64,000 nt of DNA, taken from the NCBI RefSeq assembly GCF_014395225.1, contig NZ_CP060723.1:5828001-5892000 (forward strand), given 5' to 3'. Under the pieces are notes generated by a model. That model saw only the letters and a list, made by a program, of their open reading frames with translations, did not search any database and had not been told where the DNA came from. The stretch is from Pedobacter roseus (GTDB taxonomy: Bacteria > Bacteroidota > Bacteroidia > Sphingobacteriales > Sphingobacteriaceae). This document shows, piece after piece, positions 8,469 to 16,931 of this stretch; the first letter of the stretch is position 1, and each line of letters starts with the position of its first letter. The translations under genes were made by a program, and so were the position numbers.

Positions 8469-8566
8469 TGTGTAAGTAAATCGATAAAACTTTATTTATT
8501 TTGTGGCTTGAACGATAGGCGTTATTAAACGTATATCAGTATTCATTACTATTTAATACATTTCAA

Positions 8567-9598
8567 ATGAAACAAAGTAGGGGCCCTTTAATACTAAATG
8601 CTATTTTTTGGGGATTTATATGCCTTTTTATTATAGTTATATCTATGATGGGGAGTGAAAAGCATACCATGAAAGATTACTTTCTGTCGTATTTTGTTTT
8701 TGGTATCGTTAATGTTTCTGTATTCTACATCAATTATATTTTCCTGATCCCATCACTGATCAAGAAGAGAAAAAAGTACTGGTTATATGTCCTGTCGTTT
8801 GTTCTTTTAATTGTTGTTGCAACATTTGTTAAAACTGTTATCGCTGTTTTAAACCCCGAAGAGATGCTTCGTTATACATTCGATGGCAAAAGCCATAATA
8901 TGTCTGTTAATAATTTTGCTATCAACACGGTTTTTATAATTGGTTTTTTCCTGGTTTCGAGCTGTATTATCAAATTCACTATTGATTGGTTTGCAAGCGA
9001 AAGGATTCAGCGCAATTTAGAGAGCGAACGCCGCGAAATGGAACTTCAGTTTTTAAAGTCGCAGTTAAATCCGCATTTTCTTTTCAACTCGCTTAATAAT
9101 ATCTACTCATTGGCTTATCAAAAATCGGATAAAACTGCTGATGCCATTATGAAGCTTTCGGAAATTATGCGTTATATGATTTATGAAAGCAACACGCCAA
9201 CCGTAGCTTTAAGCAAAGAGGTAGATTATTTAACCAGTTATATTGAACTCCAGAAAATAAGGTTTAAAGATGGTGCTTATATCGAACTTACTTTAAACGG
9301 CGAGATAGACAATCAAAAAATTGTTCCGCTTATGCTGATTTCGTTTGTAGAAAATGCATTTAAACATGGCGTGGTAACCGATCCCACCGAACCGGTAAAG
9401 ATCAATATCATAGCCAACCAGAAAATTTTGCATTTTAGTGTCATCAATAAAAAGAACCAGCAGAATAAAGATGCTCAGGGTGGCGTGGGTTTAACAAATG
9501 TAGAGCGTAGATTACAATTGGTTTATCCCGACAGATATAAATTAAATGTTGTAAATTCGGCTACCCATTATACCTGCGAACTGATGATTGACATATAA
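8567..9598 (+). CDS. LytS/YehU-type sensor histidine kinase
   Basis: A 343-residue kinase of the His_kinase (PF06580) class. Four predicted membrane helices (about 10-30, 40-62, 70-93, 118-140) lead into a short coiled coil and the phosphoacceptor H170 in SQLNPHFLFNSLN. An HATPase domain follows (PLMLISFVENAFKHG; GGVGLTNVERRL). There is no periplasmic sensor domain, as in cell-envelope stress kinases. The partner LytTR regulator starts 57 bases downstream. Confidence 0.93.
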   Translation: MKQSRGPLILNAIFWGFICLFIIVISMMGSEKHTMKDYFLSYFVFGIVNVSVFYINYIFLIPSLIKKRKKYWLYVLSFVLLIVVATFVKTVIAVLNPEEMLRYTFDGKSHNMSVNNFAINTVFIIGFFLVSSCIIKFTIDWFASERIQRNLESERREMELQFLKSQLNPHFLFNSLNNIYSLAYQKSDKTADAIMKLSEIMRYMIYESNTPTVALSKEVDYLTSYIELQKIRFKDGAYIELTLNGEIDNQKIVPLMLISFVENAFKHGVVTDPTEPVKINIIANQKILHFSVINKKNQQNKDAQGGVGLTNVERRLQLVYPDRYKLNVVNSATHYTCELMIDI

Positions 9599-9655
9599 TC
9601 CGGCATTAAACTAAGCGGATTATAAGTAAATCATGAATTAAATAGATTAACCAAA

Positions 9656-10405
9656 ATGAACTTAAACTGTATTGTTGTTGATGATGAGCCTTTAGCGCTT
9701 GATATTTTACAGGATTATATATCGAAAGTACCTTTTTTAACGATGGTTAAAAGGTGCGAAAACCCAATTGAAGCTTTGCAGATTGTACAGGGCGGGGGCA
9801 TTGATCTTGTGTTTTTGGATATCCAGATGCCTGAATTAACAGGAATCCAGTTTTTAAAGATAGCAGGTAATAAATGCCATTATATTTTAACCACTGCTTA
9901 CCCTGAATATGCTTTAGAAAGTTACGACCTCAATGTTTCAGATTATTTATTAAAGCCTATTGCCTTCGATCGTTTTTATAAAGCGGTGGAAAAAGTACAC
10001 AATCAGGTTAAGCCCGTTGAAACACCAGCCAGCGTAGCACAACCCATTATTACACCTGCTCCTTTTTCAGCACCATCCAACCCGGTTCAGGACTATATTT
10101 TTGTAAAAACGGAACATAAGATCCAAAAAATCTATCTCCATGATATCTTGTTTATAGAGGGTTTAAAAGATTATATTTCGATTTTCACCAAAGATGAACG
10201 CGTAATTACGCTGCAGAGTATGAAGAAAATGGAAGAAGCCTTACCTCAAAGCCAGTTTATCAGGGTGCACAAATCGTATATTGTTGCGGTTGATAAAATT
10301 GAAAGTATTGAGCGCAGCCGGATTACGATTAACCAGAAAATTATCCCTGTAGGCGATACTTACCGCGATGAATTTTTCAGGGTGATTGGGAACAAGAATA
10401 TCTAG
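9656..10405 (+). CDS. LytTR family response regulator
   Basis: A 249-residue regulator. The receiver domain (1-120) has D9-D10, phosphoacceptor D55 (LVFLDIQMPE) and a lysine in YLLKPI. A proline-rich linker (about 120-145) joins a C-terminal LytTR DNA-binding domain (YIFVKTEHKIQKI ... QFIRVHKSYIVAVDKI). It is paired with the LytS-type kinase upstream, and candidate LytTR direct repeats lie in front of that kinase, suggesting autoregulation and control of the divergent ABC exporter. Confidence 0.94.
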   Translation: MNLNCIVVDDEPLALDILQDYISKVPFLTMVKRCENPIEALQIVQGGGIDLVFLDIQMPELTGIQFLKIAGNKCHYILTTAYPEYALESYDLNVSDYLLKPIAFDRFYKAVEKVHNQVKPVETPASVAQPIITPAPFSAPSNPVQDYIFVKTEHKIQKIYLHDILFIEGLKDYISIFTKDERVITLQSMKKMEEALPQSQFIRVHKSYIVAVDKIESIERSRITINQKIIPVGDTYRDEFFRVIGNKNI

Positions 10406-10787
10406 ATGTAAGAGGTGGAATGGAAAATGGCAAATGGGCGTTTAGCGTTTATTAACCAATAACTACTTTGTTGCCACGGATTCACAGAAATACGGAATAT
10501 TTTACGAGATATATCTTCATTTCGACCGCAGTGGAGAAATCTTTTAATTTATTAGCATGAGGATTTTTCCATTCCATTTACTTTTAAAAATGATAGCGAT
10601 CTAAAAATCTGTCATCCTGAGAGGTAGTTTCTTGTATAAAAGTCAATATGAATAACAGATCTTTTTGGCAAATGATAGGCTGCGAGAGATCATCATTCCC
10701 AACCCGATAGCTATCGGATGACGGGCGTATTAATGGATTCTGTATATGATAGCGTAGTCAAAGGATCTTTAAGGAGGTTAATAAAAA
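10406..10787. repeat. Intergenic dispersed-repeat cluster
   Basis: No gene is seen. Fragments of two repeat families common in this window occur: TTGCCACGGATTCACAG near 10471 and TTCATTTCGACCGCAGTGG near 10518. A longer element runs from GTCATCCTGAG (10611) to GGATGACG (about 10723), and contains the palindrome CCGATAG-CTATCGG (10704-10717) that recurs near 46175 and 46471. Confidence 0.6.
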
Positions 10788-11546
10788 TTACAAAGTAGCT
10801 GGTTGCTCCATTGGCTGACCTAAAACTTTCCTGATTTCGTTTTCTACCTCAAGTGTGATGTCATTTGGTGTTTTTACGCCTGATTCTATTGGCTTTAAAA
10901 CCGTCCATTTTAGGGCATTGCCTGTGGTTAACGGGAACATACCAAAGCGTACAATTTTCCACGAATTTTCTATAGCTACAGGAACAACCAATGCATTGGG
11001 TACCACTTTTAAAATGGTGGCAATACCGCCAAACTGGAATGTTTTTAACTGGCCATCTTTCGCCCGTGTTCCCTCTGGGAAAATAACGGTACTCCAGTTG
11101 TTTTCTTTCATCCTACGGCCAAGTTTGATGATTTCGGAAATGGCCTGTTTGTTGTCTTTACGGTTGATATTGGCCCCACCGCCCAAACGCAGATTAATAG
11201 AGATTGAAGGGATTCCTTTGGTAAGCTCGATCTTTGAGATGAACTTTGCGCTGTGTTTCCTCAAAAACCAAATTAATGATGGTATATCATACATACTTTG
11301 GTGGTTGGATGCAAAAATGATCGGTCTATCGGTTGGCAGATCGTATTCGTTTTTAAAGCTGATGGAGTTGAATAGAAAAATCTGGCAATAGGTGAGGAAA
11401 AAATTGAGCATATCGACCGAAACTTTATGTGCTTTATAGCCAAAAAACTTAAAACATACCCATTGTACAGGGTGAAAAATGCAAAGCATTAATCCAAAGA
11501 AAATATAAAAAATAGGGCTTAAAATATATCCAAAAAGCTTACTCAT
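10788..11546 (-). CDS. plsC: 1-acyl-sn-glycerol-3-phosphate acyltransferase (PlsC family)
   Basis: A 252-residue membrane-associated acyltransferase. N-terminal hydrophobic segments (about 8-30 and 45-62) precede the HX4D motif NHQSMYD (His82, Asp87) and the substrate motif FPEGTR (156-161). It transfers an acyl chain to lysophosphatidic acid in phospholipid synthesis at the inner membrane. The length fits the family. A good -7 box TATCTTTG precedes it. Confidence 0.92.
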   Translation of the reverse strand: MSKLFGYILSPIFYIFFGLMLCIFHPVQWVCFKFFGYKAHKVSVDMLNFFLTYCQIFLFNSISFKNEYDLPTDRPIIFASNHQSMYDIPSLIWFLRKHSAKFISKIELTKGIPSISINLRLGGGANINRKDNKQAISEIIKLGRRMKENNWSTVIFPEGTRAKDGQLKTFQFGGIATILKVVPNALVVPVAIENSWKIVRFGMFPLTTGNALKWTVLKPIESGVKTPNDITLEVENEIRKVLGQPMEQPATL

Positions 11547-11566
11547 CTGCTTGATTTAATAGATGG

Positions 11567-11574
11567 CAAAGATA
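11567..11574 (-). promoter_or_regulatory. -7 promoter box for the PlsC gene
   Basis: TATCTTTG on the minus strand is an exact TAnnTTTG match 20 bases before the start codon. Confidence 0.5.
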
Positions 11575-11605
11575 ATAATAAATTATTCTGCTTTGTTCGC
11601 TGGCA

Positions 11606-12160
11606 CTACAATTCCCGATTCAATATCATCAGCTTTGCTTTCAGGATGGCGGCAACGCTCATTGAATCCGTAATTTTTCCGTTTAAGACCATTTGATAAG
11701 CCTCTTCAAAGGGTAATTTTTTTACCACAAGCTCTTCCGTTTCTTCTGGCATGGCGATTCCTTGAATTAAATCGGTAGCGATATAAATAATGCTCAATTC
11801 ATCACTCACTGAATTGGAGAGGTGCATCCTTTGAATTTCCTTCCAGTTTCTGGCACTCATACCGGTTTCTTCCAATAATTCTCTGCGGGCACTTTCTAAA
11901 GGATCTTCGTTGAGCGGGCCGCCGCCTTCAGGAATTTCCCAGCTGTAGGCATCCAGCGCATATCGGTACTGGCCAACCAGCCAGGTGTTGTAATTTTCGT
12001 CTAAAGGAAGGATCCCAATGGCCAGATTTTTAAAATTAACGGTGCCATAAATCCCCTTTCCGCCAGATGGGTTAATGACCTGGTGTTCGGTTAAGCGGAT
12101 CCAGTTGTTATCGTATTTTACCTCGCTCTCCAGCGTTTTCCAGGGGTTGATCTCTTCCAT
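11606..12160 (-). CDS. Nudix hydrolase, ADP-ribose pyrophosphatase-like
   Basis: A 184-residue Nudix protein. The complete Nudix box G-x5-E-x7-RELLEETGM lies at residues 79-101, with the ADPRase-type upstream region (NLAIGILPLDENYNTWLVGQYRYAL). It likely hydrolyses ADP-ribose or related nucleoside diphosphate sugars. Substrate class is inferred from overall resemblance, not from a diagnostic residue. Confidence 0.9.
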   Translation of the reverse strand: MEEINPWKTLESEVKYDNNWIRLTEHQVINPSGGKGIYGTVNFKNLAIGILPLDENYNTWLVGQYRYALDAYSWEIPEGGGPLNEDPLESARRELLEETGMSARNWKEIQRMHLSNSVSDELSIIYIATDLIQGIAMPEETEELVVKKLPFEEAYQMVLNGKITDSMSVAAILKAKLMILNREL

Positions 12161-12211
12161 GGTGCAAGATAATAACTTACCGTGGTTTTTAAGGAAGAAG
12201 AAATGTAGGAC

Positions 12212-12246
12212 AAAAAAAAGTGCTTAGATTTTTTTCTAAGCACCTT
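12212..12246 (-). terminator. Intrinsic terminator of the TonB-receptor gene
   Basis: GTGCTTAG (12220-12227) pairs with CTAAGCAC (12236-12243); on the minus strand the stem is followed by eight T. Confidence 0.85.
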
Positions 12247-12255
12247 TGGTTTAAA

Positions 12256-14748
12256 TTAGAATGATCCTTCATCAGGACGGTTATCCTGCTGATCGTCTTT
12301 TTTCTTTTTATTAGCACCAGTAAAGGTGGTTTTTCCGAAACGGTATGAGAAGGTTAAGCTGCCCATGGTTCCCTGCATCTGACGTTGGAAATCAACTATT
12401 GTAAAGTTGTCTTCAGTTGTCATACTCCATCTGCGGGTATTAAATACATCCCTAACATTGAAGCTTAAAGATGCTTTTTTGTTCGGGAAATCATATTTGG
12501 CTCCGCCATCAATTCCGTACATCGCGTTACGTTTTCCCTGTGCCATTACTTCTGCTGCCCTGTAATCGCCACGTACCTGCAGCGATAAATTTTTAACTAC
12601 CGTTAAATTTCCGGTTACGTTTGCATTCCAGCTAAATCCGCTGCTTGGTGCAATATCAAAGCGCTCGTCGCCAGCAAACTTGGCCTGGTATAAGTTTACG
12701 TTGGTGGTGAAATTTAAAGCTTTAATCAGATCAAAACGGCCAATCAATTCTACACCGCTATTAATCTGGTTCGACAAGTTTTGAGGAGTTGAAGTGATGA
12801 TACCGTTAACAGGCGTACTTCTTACACGCTGAATTACGTCGTTGGTTTGACGGAAGTATAAACTCGATGTTAAGGTTACTTTTTTCCAGTATTTGCTATA
12901 ACCCAATTCGAACGAGTGAACATCCTCCGGTAATAAATTCGGGTTACCACCTCTATAGTTTAAAGGATCTGAAACATCCAAAAACGGATTGGTATCCCAT
13001 GGACGTGGACGGTTTACACGGCGGGTATAGCTCAATTGAAGCTGATTATCGCCTTTTAATTTCTGCGTTAAGAATATACTTGGGTATAACCTTTTATAAT
13101 GAATATTTCCTTCAGCTGTAGTTAATACGTTATTGGTATAACCTTCTAAATGGGTATCTAAACGTGCATCTTCAGCCCTTAAACCTACCTGATAGCCAAA
13201 ATCCTTAATCTGGTTCTGATAGTTGAAATAAAGCGCGTGTACCTGATCTTTACTATCAAAACCATTGATCAACTTGTTGTTGCTTATAAAGATATTGGTA
13301 TTGGTTGGGATTGAATCTGCATACTGATCATTATTTCCCAAGCGAATCTGGCTGCGGTAGCCCAATTCAATTTTACCCGCTTTACCTATAGGTAGGGCAT
13401 AATCCGTCTGGATATTGTAATTGGTGTTATTACCCGTGTTAAACACACGTTGTAAACTTAAGGTTTCATCAATGGGTACACCATTGCGGTTAGTGGTATT
13501 GGTGCTGTAAGCCTGATCGTTGTTGTTAGTACCATAAGAGTAACCGAAGTTAAAAGTTAATTCTTCTTTAGGCTTTTTAAACTTCTGTACATAATCCAGG
13601 TTTGCATCATAGCTGTTGCCATAACCATCAGTGGTATTGGTTCTGTTGCTCAGTAAAACCGGAGCATTGTTTGAATTTAGCTGTCTGATGTTCAAAAGGT
13701 CGTTGCGGTCGTTTTCTCTCGAGTTAAAACCTCCTGATAAACTGATCACACTTTTCGGCGCTAAATAATAATCGATACCCGCTTTAGCATTGTGGCCTTT
13801 ATCTAAAGAGTTTGAAACTGTATTCTGGTTTGCAAAAGCTGTTGAACCTGGTGCTGCTGTTTTATAGGTGATGTCCTGAAAACCGCCACCCCTACGGTTA
13901 CCATAACGGTAGCTGTAGTTACCATAAATGTTTACTTTACTATTTTGAAAGCTTAAATTGGTGTTGGCGTTATAGTTATCGCGGTTACCTGCAGTTACTG
14001 CAGCAGAACCGTTAAAACCCAATTTGGTATTTTTCTTTAATACAATGTTGATGATCCCTGACTGACCTTCGGCATCGTATTTAGCAGAGGGATTGGTAAT
14101 CACCTCAACACTTTCGATTGAACTGGCCGGTATAGATTGCAAGATCTGCGCCACGTTACCACCAGCAATTAAAGATGGTTTGCCATCAATTAAAACTTTT
14201 ACACCGGTTGATCCACGAAGGCTTACATTACCGTCCATATCGGTAGAAACTGAAGGAACATTTTGCAATAAATCGCCAGCAGAACCGCCTTCGCTTATTA
14301 CACTCTGATCTACCGCGAAAATCTTTTTATCGATTCCCATTTGCATGCCTTGCTTTTGGCCGGTTACGGTAATTTCGCTTAATACATTGCCTTTTGCAGC
14401 ATTCATTTTAATGTCGCCAAAATTTAATGTACCTGTAGAGGCCGTAATCGTTACATTGTCCCTAACCATGGTTTGGTAACCAACAAAGCTGATTTTAAAG
14501 GTAAAAGTCCCGGTAGGGAGATCAGTCATTACAAATGCGCCGTTCACATCTGTTTGAACTATTTTGGCATTTTTTGCCGTGGCTTTATTAATTAAAACTG
14601 CTGTTGCAAAAGGAATGGTTTCTTGTGTTTTGGCATCTTTAAGTACTCCGGTAATTTTTGCTTTTCCACCTGTTTGTGCGAAAAGACTAAATGATAAGGT
14701 AAGAAGAAGGAGGGTAATCTGTATTGTTCTGTATTGAAAAAGTCTCAT
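12256..14748 (-). CDS. TonB-dependent receptor-like outer membrane protein (OMP_b-brl_3 type)
   Basis: An 830-residue outer membrane protein. Start at 14748 (MRLFQYRTIQITLL) gives a clean signal peptide ending SLFA-QTGG; a start 13 codons upstream is less likely. A CarboxypepD_reg-like domain (KITGVLKDAKTQETIPFATAVL, about 30-115) precedes a plug (QMGIDKKIFAVDQS ... GSTGVKVLIDGKPSL) and a long 22-strand type barrel. This family differs from SusC and is often found without a SusD partner, as here. A role in uptake of a small ligand or in envelope homeostasis is possible; the substrate is unknown. Confidence 0.9.
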   Translation of the reverse strand: MRLFQYRTIQITLLLLTLSFSLFAQTGGKAKITGVLKDAKTQETIPFATAVLINKATAKNAKIVQTDVNGAFVMTDLPTGTFTFKISFVGYQTMVRDNVTITASTGTLNFGDIKMNAAKGNVLSEITVTGQKQGMQMGIDKKIFAVDQSVISEGGSAGDLLQNVPSVSTDMDGNVSLRGSTGVKVLIDGKPSLIAGGNVAQILQSIPASSIESVEVITNPSAKYDAEGQSGIINIVLKKNTKLGFNGSAAVTAGNRDNYNANTNLSFQNSKVNIYGNYSYRYGNRRGGGFQDITYKTAAPGSTAFANQNTVSNSLDKGHNAKAGIDYYLAPKSVISLSGGFNSRENDRNDLLNIRQLNSNNAPVLLSNRTNTTDGYGNSYDANLDYVQKFKKPKEELTFNFGYSYGTNNNDQAYSTNTTNRNGVPIDETLSLQRVFNTGNNTNYNIQTDYALPIGKAGKIELGYRSQIRLGNNDQYADSIPTNTNIFISNNKLINGFDSKDQVHALYFNYQNQIKDFGYQVGLRAEDARLDTHLEGYTNNVLTTAEGNIHYKRLYPSIFLTQKLKGDNQLQLSYTRRVNRPRPWDTNPFLDVSDPLNYRGGNPNLLPEDVHSFELGYSKYWKKVTLTSSLYFRQTNDVIQRVRSTPVNGIITSTPQNLSNQINSGVELIGRFDLIKALNFTTNVNLYQAKFAGDERFDIAPSSGFSWNANVTGNLTVVKNLSLQVRGDYRAAEVMAQGKRNAMYGIDGGAKYDFPNKKASLSFNVRDVFNTRRWSMTTEDNFTIVDFQRQMQGTMGSLTFSYRFGKTTFTGANKKKKDDQQDNRPDEGSF

Positions 14749-14951
14749 TAAAAAATAAAATTTGTGTGTTTTTATAAAGGGAGACAAAGTAACGGCAAGT
14801 AAGTTTAATAAATGGGCCGTAACTATTTTATTACAGCCATTTTATAGTAATATTTTTGTGGGTTAGCTTATCGTTAGCGGTTAATAATCGGCAGTTCTCC
14901 CTTTTGTAAAAACAATGATGGAATATTACAATTGAACAATGTGCAAAATGT

Positions 14952-14959
14952 TACTTTTG
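14952..14959 (+). promoter_or_regulatory. -7 box of the dehydrogenase gene, predicting a leaderless mRNA
   Basis: TACTTTTG matches TAnnTTTG exactly, with ATTG 17 bases upstream (14931-14934). Its last base is 7 bases before the ATG at 14966, so transcription should start at or next to the start codon. Confidence 0.55.
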
Positions 14960-14965
14960 TTCATT

Positions 14966-15892
14966 ATGAATAAGATATTAATTGTTGATGACCTGCATCC
15001 TGTATTTAAAGAACAGGCCATTGCCATGGGCTACCACGTTGATGATGAACCGCAGATTACCCGTCAGCAAACATTAGATAAAATAAAAGATTATACCGGT
15101 ATTGCCGTTCGGACGAAGTTTAGAATTGATGCCGAAATTTTTGCTGCCGCCCCCAATTTAAAGTTTGTGGCCAGGGCAGGGGCAGGTTTGGATAATATTG
15201 ATGATAAAATCGCTTTTGAAAGAAATATAGAGTTGATTAATGCTCCGGAGGGTAATTGTGATGCAGTTGGCGAACATGCTACGGGCTTGCTGTTATCTTT
15301 GATGAATAACTTCCGCAGGGCAGATATGGAAATCAGGAACGGTGTTTGGAACCGTGAAGGTAACCGTGGTTATGAACTGAAAGGGAAAAAGGTTGGCATT
15401 ATCGGTTATGGTTTTATGGGGCAGAGCTTTGCTAAAAAACTGGCAGGTTTTGAGGTGGACGTAATGGCTTACGATAAATATAAAACGGGTTTTAGCGATG
15501 CTTTTGCCCGTGAAGTAAGCATGGAAGAAATTGTAAAACACAGTGATGTGCTCAGTTTGCATATTCCACTAACAGCTGAAACCAAACAAATGGTAAATGA
15601 TGAATACTTTTTCCACTTTAAAAAACCAATCTTCTTTATCAATACGGCCCGCGGCGAAATTGTAAATACACCTGCAGTGCTAAATGCTATAAAAACCGGA
15701 AAAATTTTAGGTGCCGGGTTGGATGTTTTGCAGACTGAGAAATTCCCGGCATTAGGAGAACAGCCCTGGTATGATGAATTAAAGAATAATGATCAGGTAA
15801 TTTTAACACCACATGTTGGTGGCTGGACTTTTGATTCGTACCGGAAAATCTCTGAAGTTTTAGCTGAGAAGTTAAGCGGACTTAGTTTTTAA
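14966..15892 (+). CDS. D-2-hydroxyacid dehydrogenase (phosphoglycerate dehydrogenase-like)
   Basis: A 308-residue NAD-dependent dehydrogenase. The Rossmann motif G147-x-G149-xx-G152 (GIIGYGFMG) and catalytic R229 (NTARGE), E258 and H283 (LTPHVGG) are all present. It lacks the regulatory ACT domain of long SerA enzymes, so either a short phosphoglycerate dehydrogenase of serine synthesis or another 2-hydroxyacid dehydrogenase is possible. The start at 14966 (MNKILIVDD) is chosen because a promoter -7 box lies directly before it; an upstream in-frame ATG at 14939 precedes that box. Confidence 0.88.
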   Translation: MNKILIVDDLHPVFKEQAIAMGYHVDDEPQITRQQTLDKIKDYTGIAVRTKFRIDAEIFAAAPNLKFVARAGAGLDNIDDKIAFERNIELINAPEGNCDAVGEHATGLLLSLMNNFRRADMEIRNGVWNREGNRGYELKGKKVGIIGYGFMGQSFAKKLAGFEVDVMAYDKYKTGFSDAFAREVSMEEIVKHSDVLSLHIPLTAETKQMVNDEYFFHFKKPIFFINTARGEIVNTPAVLNAIKTGKILGAGLDVLQTEKFPALGEQPWYDELKNNDQVILTPHVGGWTFDSYRKISEVLAEKLSGLSF

Positions 15893-15897
15893 GTTAA

Positions 15898-16079
15898 ATT
15901 AACGTGAGTTTGGGTCTTAATTTAGTCATTGCGAACTGAAGAAGGGTTTTGCGTAGGAGTGAAGCAATCTTTTTGGATAATAAATAGATGATAAATTGCT
16001 TCGGCTCGCAGATATCCAGCCTCTCAATGACTAAATATTTTGTAATAAACTGATAGAAAGACCCAAAATTCACATTAAA
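15898..16079. repeat. Nested inverted repeats (one palindromic element inside another)
   Basis: Outer arms near 15898-15918 (ending GTTTGGGTCTT) and 16059-16079 (starting AGACCCAAAATTCACATTAA) are near-perfect inverted copies. Inside lies a second element with perfect 10-base arms TTAGTCATTG (15922-15931) and CAATGACTAA (16025-16034), containing GAAGCAATC and its inverse. Confidence 0.7.
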
Positions 16080-16080
16080 T

Positions 16081-16115
16081 CAGACCTCGCAGGTTTTAAA
16101 AACCTGCGAGGTCTG
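16081..16115. repeat. Perfect 35-base palindrome
   Basis: Arms CAGACCTCGCAGGTTTT and AAAACCTGCGAGGTCTG (17 bases each) surround a single A. Partial copies occur at 16301-16331 and near 26535 (CCTCGCAGGTTT). Confidence 0.85.
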
Positions 16116-16141
16116 GATACTCCGATTGTGCTACTAGCTAT

Positions 16142-16334
16142 GTTAAATAAACCTGATTGAAGTGAACATTCCGATTTTTCATCGGAATAAAACGGAAAGC
16201 AGGACTTTCGGAACCGAAGCACACCAAACCCTGTTTTTCCTATTAATATTAACCACCTAAGCCATCTTAGAACATCTATGTGATAAGCGCTTATATCATG
16301 ACCTATGAGGTTTCAAAAACCTGCGAGGTCTGAA
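16142..16334. repeat. Dispersed repeat, copy 1, plus partial palindrome
   Basis: Bases 16199-16271 match 26708-26780 with ten mismatches in 73. The block also holds TAAACCTGAT (16148-16157) and GGAAAGCAGGACT (16194-16206), both of which recur in inverse order and orientation near 46110-46200. A damaged copy of the neighbouring palindrome lies at 16301-16331. No gene is seen here. Confidence 0.75.
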
Positions 16335-16406
16335 AGTAGGGGCGAAAAATACGAAAATCTCCATTTTATTTTCTTAAATTGGCAATACAATCTAACCAAT
16401 TTTATC

Positions 16407-16877
16407 ATGCCGAAAGATCACTTATATTCTACTACAGTTACCTGGACGGGCAATAAAGGCTCGGGCACTATGGATTACCGTTCGTACGATCGCGATTATG
16501 TTATTTCAGTAAAAGGCAAGGCCGATATTTCCGGTTCATCAGATTCTGCCTTTTTGGGCGATAAATCTAAATATAACCCTGAGGATCTTTTGCTGGCATC
16601 AATTTCCAGTTGCCACATGCTCTGGTATTTGCATTTATGCTCTAAAAACGAAATCGTAGTAATCGATTATAAAGATGAGGCGGTGGGTACAATGGAAGAA
16701 TTGGCTGATGGAAGTGGTAGGTTTAGAGAAGTTACCCTTCATCCACAGGTTTTAATTGCTGATAAAGCACATTATGAACTTGCTTCGTCACTACATCATG
16801 AAGCCAATAAAATGTGTTTTATTGCCAATTCATTGAATTTTCCGGTTAAACACGAACCGGTACTCAGTTTCAGTTAA
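16407..16877 (+). CDS. OsmC family peroxiredoxin-like protein
   Basis: A 156-residue OsmC-fold protein with the conserved cysteines C69 (SISSCHML) and C137 (NKMCFIAN), about 68 apart, as expected for thiol-dependent reduction of organic peroxides. The short loop arrangement resembles the YhfA/OsmC subgroup. The start is the ATG at 16407 (MPKDHLYSTT); the frame is open further upstream only because it runs through a dispersed repeat. A strong terminator follows. Confidence 0.88.
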   Translation: MPKDHLYSTTVTWTGNKGSGTMDYRSYDRDYVISVKGKADISGSSDSAFLGDKSKYNPEDLLLASISSCHMLWYLHLCSKNEIVVIDYKDEAVGTMEELADGSGRFREVTLHPQVLIADKAHYELASSLHHEANKMCFIANSLNFPVKHEPVLSFS

Positions 16878-16878
16878 C

Positions 16879-16919
16879 AGTTTTCAGTTGGCAGTTATAC
16901 AAACTGCCAACTGAAAATT
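16879..16919. terminator. Bidirectional intrinsic terminator
   Basis: TTTTCAGTTGGCAGTT (16881-16896) and AACTGCCAACTGAAAA (16902-16917) form a perfect 16-base stem with a 5-base loop between convergent genes. Confidence 0.85.
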
Positions 16920-16931
16920 GCAAAATGTTAA

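Noticed and set aside
16305-16406. N-terminal extension of the OsmC protein
   Set aside because: It translates a dispersed palindrome; family N-terminus begins at 16407.
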